Of a DNA stretch of 64,000 nucleotides, positions 1-9,660 are shown piece by piece. The notes under the pieces were generated by a model, which was given only the letters and a program-made list of their open reading frames with translations, was not told the origin of the DNA and made no database searches. The position numbers and the translations under genes were made by a program. Each line of letters begins with the position of its first letter. Positions within the stretch are counted from its first letter, which is position 1. Source of the DNA: Caulochytrium protostelioides (Eukaryota; Chytridiomycota; Caulochytriomycetes; Caulochytriales; Caulochytriaceae); assembly GCA_003615045.1 (NCBI GenBank), contig ML014183.1, positions 1 through 64,000 on the forward strand. The letters run 5' to 3'.

Positions 1-1
1 C

Positions 2-988
2 AGGGCTCAAGCTCAAGAAACATGGCATTTTTGGTATGCCGGTCGCAGGATGCCGCAGGCTGAGCGTATGCGGCCGACGCCGTGCCGACTGTCAAGGCTG
101 CCTTCAAAACAGAGCTCTTGGCTGGCAGCCAGGATCAGCACTGCATCCTTAGGCACGACCAACATCCCCTTTATGGCCATGGAGGGGTCCAATGGCAAGG
201 TCGTCAGCTGGGAATTGAGCCGAAAACAGTACTACGTGAAAGCCGACATCAAAGCCACCCCAAAGCAGTCGGAGACTCTTAGGGAGCCGTTGCAGGGGCT
301 GTCGGAGATCAGCATCAAAGGCACAGAGCTCGCCGCCCACCATAGATTCTTGGAGGTGTGGCTCGCCACGTACGAGCCACTGTGGGCCGAGTTGGCATGC
401 AGTGGCATGCAGCGCGTGTTTGCCCAGTTCCTCTACCGCGTCACCAAGGGGGCGGCCACGGAGATGGAGCCCGTGGTCGCTGAAGTGGTGATCGCTTATG
501 GCGCCTCCAAGTTTGCTCCGGAGGGCAAGGGCGGGATCTCCGTCTCGCCAGCTCGAGCCTACAAGGCGTACGCTCAGCGCTTCCGGGCCATCCTGATCAA
601 TGAGTTCCGAACGACTCCGGTACATGCCGAGACGAATGAGATCCTGACCAAGGTGCAACCCCGGGATCCGATGAAGATGCCGATCTCTCGCGCGTCCAGG
701 GCGGGCGCTCCCCCGACCGAGCCGACGGCAATCGACCCGGTCCGCAGCACCCGAGGGTATGCCCAGATGCATGTGGGCCGAAAACCCGGGCAACGCCGGC
801 GCCAGAGGACCGTGGTCCGAGGGTTGCTGTGGTTTGATTCCACCAACGGCAAGTTTGTAAACCGCGATCTCTATGCCGCGTCGAACATCCGATGCTACCT
901 AACCTCACTGACCATACCGATAGCGCTGTTCCGCAACCCCGGGCAAGCTCCTCTACAGCCCAAGGTGGGCAAGCCCATCGGCCACTGA
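2..988 (+). CDS. Fanzor/TnpB-like RuvC nuclease, probably decayed
   Basis: The frame is open from the window edge; the first ATG is at 50 (312 aa from there), so the 5' end may lie outside. The C-terminal half has the layout of eukaryotic TnpB relatives (Fanzor). A VVIAYGASKF strand is followed by INEFRTT, which fits RuvC-II with Glu185, and VNRDLYAASNI fits RuvC-III with Asp273. RuvC-I would be expected before TTNIPF, but the usual D-P-G reads S33-L34-G35, so the first catalytic Asp is missing. The zinc-binding Cys pairs expected after EFRTT and before VNRD are also absent (PVHAETN and WFDSTNG instead). In the known family these proteins are RNA-guided DNA nucleases carried by transposons. 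Here the likely state is an inactive or dying copy. No terminal repeats were recognised. The assignment rests on motif order only and could be wrong. Confidence 0.5.
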   Translation, partial: RAQAQETWHFWYAGRRMPQAERMRPTPCRLSRLPSKQSSWLAARISTASLGTTNIPFMAMEGSNGKVVSWELSRKQYYVKADIKATPKQSETLREPLQGLSEISIKGTELAAHHRFLEVWLATYEPLWAELACSGMQRVFAQFLYRVTKGAATEMEPVVAEVVIAYGASKFAPEGKGGISVSPARAYKAYAQRFRAILINEFRTTPVHAETNEILTKVQPRDPMKMPISRASRAGAPPTEPTAIDPVRSTRGYAQMHVGRKPGQRRRQRTVVRGLLWFDSTNGKFVNRDLYAASNIRCYLTSLTIPIALFRNPGQAPLQPKVGKPIGH

Positions 989-1621
989 ACTAAAATGCGC
1001 GCTGCCTCCTGTGGTGCCCCCTTGCGAGCACCGGGGAGGGGATGGGGTGCGTGCTGGGTCGGGGAAGGTGCGCTTTTGCATTCGAATATACTGCGCCACA
1101 AGATCAAATTAAGCTTTTTTTCTTTTCATTTTGGGCTCGGTTCAGGAAGGCTAGAAAACCGGAAGGGGTGCATTTGTACCAGCACTTGACATCCCATTAT
1201 CAACTGCACAGGTGAGGGCAATGAACCGACTCAATTCTCCTGATGTGTGAAACATGTACGGGACTCTGTCGAAAGTGATCGATCGTGGTAACGGAAGCAT
1301 TTCACACTCTGAGCACACCGGAGGTGTGTGATTTCGCTTTAATATCGCATTCTAGTCCCGTTTCCAGGAGAACTACTTGCTCCTGCTTTCTAACCAGTTC
1401 GCTGCAGACAGACTCTGATGATGATTGTTTTATAGCCACCATCTGATTATCGAAGCTAACTTCTGATATCGCTGGTTGCTATCCGTTTCACCGTATCCCG
1501 TCCTGTCGTATCACTGGGGTTCTCATTTCGAACAATTTATCATTCCCCTTTGCGGCAATTATCCCCGCAGCGGATCCAATATCATATATTCGGCTTTACT
1601 GGTTCAGTGCTTCCAATCACC
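989..1621. other. Intergenic region, no gene seen
   Basis: Apart from the hairpin at 1005-1039 I see nothing supportable. From about 1080 the DNA is notably AT-richer than most of the window; its right end should hold the promoter of the coiled-coil gene. Confidence 0.5.
1005..1039 (+). other. Nested hairpin just downstream of the Fanzor-like ORF
   Basis: CCTCC (1005-1009) can pair with GGAGG (1035-1039), and inside it GGTGC (1013-1017) pairs with GCACC (1028-1032) across a 10-nt loop. The structure begins 17 nt after the stop codon at 988. Guide RNAs of TnpB/Fanzor systems are usually made from the 3' end and flank of the nuclease gene, so this is a candidate remnant. GC-rich DNA also forms such hairpins by chance. 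Confidence 0.3.
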
Positions 1622-4600
1622 ATGGCTGAGCATGATCCGCATCTGACGGGGACGTCCACAGCCCCGTCAAGGTCTCGAGGCATGCGACCCACAGCTTCCA
1701 CCGCCACTGGGGCGGGCGCGCAGTTCTTTAAGGCAGGTGCCGCACCTTCCCGACTGTCGAACAACCGAATACATGCCTCGCATATATCCCCGCTGCAGCA
1801 AGTGCCGAATTCTTCCCCAGGGCGGGGAATTTCTCGTGGTTCCTTTTTCACATCAGGCAGCCTGACGAACCAGAAGCAAGCAAGAGCGTTTCCGGCTGCA
1901 TCTCGCCGTACCCCGCCCGAGCGCGACATGATTCCCAAGCGGATTCCTGATAGCACCTGGAACACGTTCGATGACGACGATGACGACGGCGTTCCCGACA
2001 TTGCCGAGCTCGACGAAAAGCTAGGGTACCCACGTGAATCACGCGACCTCAATGTTGATCATAGTGACGATCTCCTTGAAGGCGAAGGCGTCAGCTCCAT
2101 CTCGTCGTCCAGTGATATTGCCGATCAGAGTTCGACCAGGAGTCGTCAGATGATGCCAAGCAAAAATGATCGCATTCGTGACCTTCGGTCTGACGGAGAG
2201 CGCTCCATCGGACGAGCATCCGGTCATGGTTCGACGGGCAACGAAGCGATACGACGAGGTCAGCGCGAGAGAAGCATACCAGAAGCCTTGATGCCGCGAG
2301 GAGCCCAAGGAGCATTGCCTTCACCCAAGTCAGGCAGTCGCCAAGCGACTTTCTCGGCCGAAAAAGTGCCGTCTCGTCGAAATTATGAGGGAAGCGGCGA
2401 AGCAGATAGTTTTGAGACACGTATGCGCTCGCGTCACCCTTTTTCGGGCCATGGCCCACCTCAAAGTGCCGGACCTTCGCCACCACTTTCATCCGGTCCC
2501 AAGCCCAAACTCTCTCTCGCCATCTCCCCCATGCCAAATCTCTTCCGTCAGCAACCCGATTGGTTTTCGCATCGCGCGTCGGACGGATCGATCGACGATC
2601 ATTCGATCGGCTTCCGCGACACAACAGGAAACTCTTTTACGACAACAATGTTAGATGTCGCAGAACGCATTCAATCACAGGCAGAGAATCAGGACAGGCT
2701 CATTACCGATATGACTCGCGAAGTGGAGAATGGCCGCCACATCATTCTTGAGCAATCACAAACCATCAAGAGTCTCGGTGACAACTTTCAAGTGGTCGTG
2801 ACGACCCTTCGCGAGCCGAACGAGCGATTAGCACGTCAGAAAGTGAAGTTATCATCTCTCAAGGATCGTCTTGAAACTCAGAAGGAAGTATTGACGAAGC
2901 ACGAAACTGAGCTAGAAAAGCTTCATCGTCGACACGAGGAGACGCAGCTCGCGAAACAAGGAATACAAGACGAGCTGTCTGCCCTCCAGACTCGACACGC
3001 TAAATTGGAGGAGGACCACAAAGTCGCCATAGCTGATTATCAGACACAGTTGAGGAGTGTGGAAGACAGGTCCCGTCAGACTGAACTGTCACTTCGCGAA
3101 GCCATGAACATCGCGAAAGAAGAGCATTTCCAACACCAGCAGGCCTTACAAGCTCAGCTTGATGAGGCTCATCGGAATTTAGAAAACGCTCATACCAATG
3201 CGACAGCTCTACAGAAACAGATTACGCTGCACGAGCAAACTATCGCGGAGAATCACGCGCAGATCGCCAAACATCTTGCTGCATTAGACCAGGCACAAAT
3301 TCGGCTGGATCACAGTCGCGATGAGATCAATGCCTTGCAAACGCAGCTTGTTTCAAAAACGGAGGCTTGCGCTGCGACTTCATTACGGGCCGACATGCTC
3401 GATAACCGCCTTGTGGAGGCAAACAAAGCCTGTGCCGATCTGCGTGTCGAGCAAGCTCAACGTGATGAGCAGGCTGAAGAGGCTCGACAGCATTACATGA
3501 CCGAATCTCGCTTGGCCACAGAGCAGCTCGGCCACGTCAAGAATGAATTGATTCGAGCCAACCAGGAGCACCAGACCGTCGCGACCCAGCTCTCGGAACG
3601 AAATTCCGAGCTTGAAAGCGCTAGGGTTCAAATTAACAGTCTATCTGAGGAAGTTGATCGTTCAATGGCCACCATTGGCTGTTTACAAGGACAGCTTGAG
3701 TCCATGCAGACACAGCACGCGAAGCAAGATGAGGCGAACGCTGAACTTTCCTCGGAAATGGACCGTCTCAAGTCGAATTTTGAAAAAGAGCGCGCAGATC
3801 TCACCGATCAAGTAAGCACTTTGCATCGGACTCACGACGAGACTAAGGAGACCCTAGACAAAAAAATCAGAATCATGAAGCGTCTTGAAGAGCAGGTTCA
3901 AGCATTCCGCGATCGAGAGGTAAGTGCCGGAGTGCGAGAGTTGAGAATACATGTACTATCGATTTTTGCCTGTGTCGGAACAACTGACATGTCACTGCTG
4001 TTGTTTCAATTCCATTTTTGATGTTATGCTTGGGTGTTATGCTTTATCTAGGATGTGCTCACGGCTGAGCGGAAAGCGCTTCAACAGCAAGTCATCGACC
4101 TCAGAGCAGAATGTGTTGAGCAGAAAGCTAACACTGACCAAGTTTCAAAGAGCGCGCAGTCCCAATCAAACGCGGTGACGGAGCTCAAGAAAAAGGTGGC
4201 GGCTCAAACGGCTGAGATCAAGCAGCTCTCTCACCAACGCAGTGAGTACGAAGAGAAGATCCGAGAATTGGTGGAGGCGCACGAAAACTTCAAAAAGGAA
4301 GCTGTGAAGCATCATGATGAAGTGGTGGAGGCGCTAAAGCAATCTGAAAATCTGCAAGTAAGTCTTTTTTGTCCGCTGTTTCCGAGTCCCGACAGTGTTA
4401 CAACCGACTAACTAACGCATACTTGAATGATTTTGCACGGGAGCATAATAGGCGCAACTTGATGCTGTACAGTCCGTTCAGGCTCAGCTGCTTGATGCCG
4501 CAGCAGTCGAAAGCTTGCGAGCATCTGATCGTGCTGCTTATGAAAAGCAAGTTGATGGTCTTCGAAAGCAAGCGACCGCGATGCAGAGCCGACAACGTGC

Positions 4601-5327
4601 CGAATTCGAAAATGAAATCCACGCCATCAAGATGGAGCTTGTAACAGCACGTGACTGCGGTAAAGAGCGCGAGCAACAGCTTAATCGTCAGATTGAGGAG
4701 GAACAGCAGCGTGCTGCTGCTTTAGCCACGTTGGTCGAACAAGAGCGCGCCAAAGCCGAGGCAGCCGTAGCCGCGATGGCACAACAGCAGCGCGCGGCAG
4801 GGCGAGCCGCGCCTACATCCCATCCTGTGGAAGCGGATGATGACGACGGCGTCTTTGCACGGCCCCCTGCGTTATCTATGCCGAGTAAACGTCATTTACG
4901 TCACAAGGAATCGGCGCTGGCCGGTCCGGAACCCGACCTTGCCGTTAGCACCCCCCGCAGTGTGAGGCGCCCACCCTCCCCATCGATACCCTCTGCGACC
5001 CAAAGCAGTAGTCACGCGAGACAAACGGCTAGAGTTTCGCCCTCACGAGGTCGGAAGCGCTCGAAGCTTCCACAAGAAAAAAATGGAGACGAAGACGAGA
5101 TTGTCAGCTCGCAAACCTTGTCTGCCGGTGTGACCGTAAAGCAAGCGCCAGGACGTCGTATTCTCGCGCGTGTTACCTCAACGACTCCGAGTAGCAATGC
5201 AGTATCGCATCCCTCCTCACGGCGTATACCAATGGACGGTGGTGCTGTTCCATCAGCGACGGTCACTCCAGCCGTCGTGATGGAACATGATTTATTCGGA
5301 ACACCGCGGCGCACGATGCGTCGCTGA
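1622..5327 (+). CDS. Large coiled-coil protein, three exons
   Basis: Exons are 1622-3919, 4052-4357 and 4452-5327, giving about 1159 aa. Both introns are phase 0 with GTAAGT donors and TAG acceptors, and the coiled-coil frame resumes exactly at each acceptor. The ATG at 1622 sits in a good context (caccATGg) and is preferred; reading could open upstream at a TTG. Residues 1-340 are disordered and Ser/Arg-rich with an acidic patch (DDDDDDG) near 116. Roughly residues 345-980 are continuous Gln/Glu/Lys-rich heptads. The last 180 residues are basic and Ser/Pro-rich, ending GTPRRTMRR. The layout (disordered head, long rod, basic tail) occurs in structural proteins such as spindle, tether or synaptonemal rod proteins, but I recognise no family signature and assign no function. 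Confidence 0.8.
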
Positions 5328-7538
5328 TGATGCACCTCGGCCTTGACCCCCCGTGCCTGGCATCAATCAGTCTCCACCGGCATATATTGAGATTAACGCG
5401 GTCGTCCATATATTGACTCAATGCGCACATCTATCTTCGGTGGTGCCCCCCCCCCCCCCCCAGGGCCCTTTGCCGTCCTGATCGACAAAAAATGTATTTG
5501 TCCCGTTTTCTGCCGCAGTTCATTTTGCTTTATTTTTCGCCGGCTACGTGCATTTTTATTTGCATGCGGTGCTGGCATCCCTTTACTCCCACGAGTCACA
5601 TGCAATGCGGTTAATATCGGATACGGTACCGTCAGCGCATCGATCGTCGTCGAAAAATATCGTGATCCGCACCACCGCTAAGGCCGTCAGGCCGATGGCG
5701 CAGAGCGGGAGGGCTGTCCGTTTGATGTCGCCTAGGGTCGTTCAGGGGGATACGCGACTCGGCTGCGCCATGCCGCGCGGTGTGAGGCGGAGGCTGGTTA
5801 TGCGTGTGGGCTTGCGAGCATGCCTGACGGAACGAGACTCGAATGCGCCGGGTTCACGCCACGCTAGCCTCGAGTCCCTCCGGCCCGTCGTGGATCCGGC
5901 GTGACGGCGCGACCAACACGGTTCTCGGGAAGGGGCGCAGCAACGGTGGCGATACGACGCTCAACGCTGAGCTGTGCGTCGGGGTGCCGGCAGCTCGGAC
6001 CGCCTGCCGTACCCGCCGTTTCAAGCACGATCGGCACCCGCCGACCGGCCTTCCGGGGGTCGACCCGGCGCATGACCCAGCGGCCGCCCTTGTGCAGCCG
6101 GTCGGCGTGTGGGCGTCTCTCGGCGGACCGGGAGCCGGAGTCGATGGGGCGAGCAGCCGTGTGGCGCATCACGATGAGCGAGTGTGGGTATCGCTGTCGG
6201 GCGGCGAAAGACCAGTGGCGGCCGTCCGTCGCCGTTCATGCTGCGTCTAGTCGTCATGCTGGAGTACGTGCGGCCAAAGGAAAGGACCCAGCGCGGAGGC
6301 AGCAAGTTCAGCAAGGGCCGTGGCGCAGATGGCATAAGGCAGGACATGCTTTGATGTTGCCGACGCTCGTATAGGATCGAGTGCCGCCGTTTTGACTGGA
6401 CGCGGTGGGAGCAAGCATGAGTGATTTCTTATGGTCATGCCGGGTTGATACGATACGGACCCATTCAGCCTTGCCTTCGTGTGACATCCTTACTCCCTCG
6501 CCATCGACAGTTTCATTCCTTTTTTTTTCTCGTAACCGCCCTAACGCTGTCAAAGCCCGATCCCTGATCCATCACATCGTAGATGCCATCCACCTCGTCT
6601 CCCTGCTTGAACGTTCCCTTGTTCTCGGCTGTCGATCCTATCAGCGGCCCACGACTGCTTCCACGCTATTCCTGAGCTTGGCTGCGACACGCAGCACCTA
6701 CTGACCCATCCTCGTCCACACTTGGCTTGTGCACTGACCAGCGGGCCCCGATCGCACTGGTCAAGCGACCTTTTCCCTCTTGCGATTTTCTTCTGTTATG
6801 GGGATATCCCATCGGCATCCGACGAGACGAGGCGGGTCCAGCCACCCCTGCATTCCCCCCGACTCGGTCTTTTGTTGATTTTTTCGCGCGATCAGCAAGC
6901 TTCGATTGGCGCTTTGCTTTGATCAGTTAGCGGAGTTGGGTTTTCTCTTCTCTTGCGGGCGGTCGCGCATGGGGCAAAGTCTCCTTGATAGCCCACGGCA
7001 TCGAGCGACGCGAGGAATCACGGCCGCCCTCTGAGCGCCCGATTCGCCCCGGCCGCCCTACTTAAGTACCCTAGCCCCGAATACGTTCTTTATTTGACTG
7101 TACGGATCCCACGCTCAGATCCGGTCTAGCAAGCAATCCGTGAGACTGTTCCCGTCCCGTCCTCGTGGCGCGCTGTGTGGTTTGTGCCGCCTCTTAGAGA
7201 AGAGTGGTGTGCCTGCGATTGGGTAGAGCGGATCGCTCGGAGGAACGTATCAGTCGGGACCGCCGCCTGATCTCCGCTTCCGACGATAGCGACCGCCTGC
7301 TGCTCGTTTCCGACCTCTGCGCCATTCGCTGTTCCGGAGAGACACGTCCGATCTCGCTGAGCCCCGCGGTCGCATACATTTCTTTGAGCGCCCGTGGGCC
7401 TTCGGTGCCTATCAGTGAGCAGACCGACGATACGCCACAATCGCCCAGTCACGGCCGTGTGAGACCTCGTCCCTTCGCCTTCGCCTTACCCGCATCTGGC
7501 CACGGTGTTCGACGCACCGTTCGGCGCATATCGACACG
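5328..7538. other. 2.2 kb intergenic region, no gene seen
   Basis: The short open frames here, such as 5901-6374, have Arg/Ala/Gly-rich translations without domain signal and look like chance frames in GC-rich DNA. The right end (about 7100-7538) is the likely promoter and 5' UTR of the membrane protein that follows. Confidence 0.5.
5446..5461 (+). repeat. 16-nt poly-C run
   Basis: Uninterrupted C homopolymer in the 3' flank of the coiled-coil gene. A much longer one lies at 55513-55564. Confidence 0.95.
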
Positions 7539-8435
7539 ATGCGGCCTCTTTTCCGGACGAACGTCTGGTTTCTGGCCCTGGTTCTCTTGGCTCTCTTCAG
7601 CGACCATGCGGTCCGCCACGCGGAAGCACAGTTGCTCGACGACGTGCTATCCTCTTTAACGAGTCGCCCGACATCGACATCACGGCCGGCCTCGTCGTCG
7701 ACCACGGCCGCGACGGCGACCTCGACCGCAACCGCATCCGCGGCACCCACGGGCACCGGCTCGACGCGTACCACGTCGGGGGCGTCGGCCACCGCGACGC
7801 TGTCTCCGACGGAGACAAGCAGCCCCGAAGACGAGCCCAACGCATCGCTGACCTCGCCGCCCCAAAACACCAGCGAGACGAACGTCTCTTCGGCCACGAC
7901 GCCGACGTCGACCCCTAGCAGTGAGAGCCGCAGCGGCGGCGTCAGCCAGCGCACGATCCGCATTCTTATTATCGTGGGGTCCTGCGTCGGTTCGGTCATT
8001 ATTCTCGCTGTCGGCGTCTGGATCTACCACAAGTTGCGGGGCGACGCGGACGACGATGACGACGAAGCCTACTACCCGACAAGCAAGCTCGATAACGCCA
8101 AGCAGGGGCCGCAGACGAGCCACAGCATGTCAGGCCATCGCCCCAGCGGCATAGGCCGACCACACCGGGCCATGCCCCAGCAGCAAGTCATTGCCTCGGT
8201 CGGCATGACACCCCAGATGGGCGGACCCTCTATGGGCATGGGCCATCCCATGATGGTCTCGGCGAGCTATAACGCGCATCCGGGCTACGACCCCAACCTC
8301 TATTACGCGCAGACCGGGGCGGCCGGCGGCGGTGCGGTCTACTCAGACCCGAACATCGCGTCCTATGCGTCCTATGCGACTCCGTCGCCCGCTCACGGCA
8401 TGTACGATATGTACAATCCAGGCCAGCAGTACTGA
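7539..8435 (+). CDS. Ser/Thr-rich single-pass membrane protein (Mid2/WSC-like sensor architecture)
   Basis: 298 aa, intronless. Residues 1-31 form a signal peptide (Arg, then FLALVLLALF, cleavage likely after AEA). Residues 32-138 are an extracellular Ser/Thr/Ala stalk suited to O-mannosylation. A transmembrane helix spans about 139-165 (RILIIVGSCVGSVIILAVG). An acidic DADDDDDE patch follows, then a Pro/Gly/Met/Tyr-rich cytoplasmic tail ending NPGQQY. This is the general layout of fungal wall-stress sensors, but there is no WSC Cys domain and I see no specific homology, so the sensor role is inferred from architecture only. The ATG at 7539 has A at -3. Confidence 0.75.
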   Translation: MRPLFRTNVWFLALVLLALFSDHAVRHAEAQLLDDVLSSLTSRPTSTSRPASSSTTAATATSTATASAAPTGTGSTRTTSGASATATLSPTETSSPEDEPNASLTSPPQNTSETNVSSATTPTSTPSSESRSGGVSQRTIRILIIVGSCVGSVIILAVGVWIYHKLRGDADDDDDEAYYPTSKLDNAKQGPQTSHSMSGHRPSGIGRPHRAMPQQQVIASVGMTPQMGGPSMGMGHPMMVSASYNAHPGYDPNLYYAQTGAAGGGAVYSDPNIASYASYATPSPAHGMYDMYNPGQQY

Positions 8436-9660
8436 TCACACACCTTGACACCGAGGGCGCTATATATCAGTTAAACGGTACCCGACTGTCATCTGTGATC
8501 GGTGAGTCTTTGACGTGTTTTCCTCCCCCCGTGATATCCTTATTCTGTTCCTCCGACTTCCCATTCGACGATTGATGCTTTCCTCCCCCTTTTTATACTT
8601 TTCCCTTCCTCTGTTGATCTGATCCTGTAACGACCTCATTTTGGCTGCGAACCTCGACCGAGAGGCCCCTTTCCTCCCTCTTTTTCGAGCCACACCTCGC
8701 GCGCACTCTTAGCCGGAAGGCTCTGCCTCGTTCTCCTCCTTGATTTCTTCTTCAATTTAAAATGGATATATAGGCTGTCCACCCCACGTTGAACCAACGC
8801 AACAACCAACGCAACAATGCCCCAGTTCTCAACGAGACAGTCCGCATGGAGTTGGCCAGGGCTTAGCGACGGATGGACCTGCCGACCACCGGCTTAAACT
8901 TGCCTCGGCCCCGCGACGCGGCACAGCGCAGCAAGCCTGTCAATAAATGATGCGCAGCACACGAAGCGCGAAGCACGAAACGTGATCACGCACCCAAGAC
9001 GGTCGTTATCGGGGAGCCTCAGAGTCTATCGGTGCCGTCATCGCATGCACCCGATCGCCCTGGGGTCTGTCTAGCGCGATGGGGCATGCGCGAGCCTCGC
9101 TGCGTCGTCGCCGGGCCTTCGGAGACGTGGCGCCCCTGTTTGCGTCATTCGCCATGCACGAGCAGCCGGACCCCGTTGGACTTTCGCCACGGGTGAAACC
9201 GTGATGCGGGTGTCCCTAGCTTCCCTCCCCTAACCCGGCCGGGGCGAAAGGGCGCAGCGGGCCAGTGCATGGCCGCCGCACGGTCATCGACGCGCGTAGC
9301 CCGGGAAGCAGGGGGGCCGTTCCTAGCGCGATCGGCGCGAAACGACGAGCGGATCCTGCCGTCGTCTGGAATAAGACGGCGCGAGAACGGCGAGCCTTGC
9401 AATGCGTGATTGGCTTCGTGGTCCGAGGAGGGCATTTCGTAGACAATGGGAGGCCCCTCAGGATCAGCCGAGGATCGATCGCCCCTTTTCTGCCGCATGA
9501 CTTCCGATCGAAGCATCGATTTTGATCTTCCGTGTCCACGACCATTCTGAGTTCCTTGTGTGCATCTCTCTTGACTGTCTGGGTCAACACGACGCTTGCT
9601 CTTCTATTTGCGTGACCCTGCTTGTTTAATTCGTCGAACGTTTGTTCCCTGAGCATCATC
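8436..9660. other. 1.2 kb intergenic region, no gene seen
   Basis: Pyrimidine-rich from about 8515 to 8760, then GC-rich. Short open frames on both strands (for example 9216-10046 minus) are shadows or chance. Confidence 0.5.

Noticed and set aside
5697-5769. tRNA-like segment with a perfect 7-bp terminal stem (GGCGCAG/CTGCGCC) and tRNA-like length
   Set aside because: The TTC motif is 22 nt from the 3' stem instead of 13, and no D, anticodon or T arms pair in the required places.
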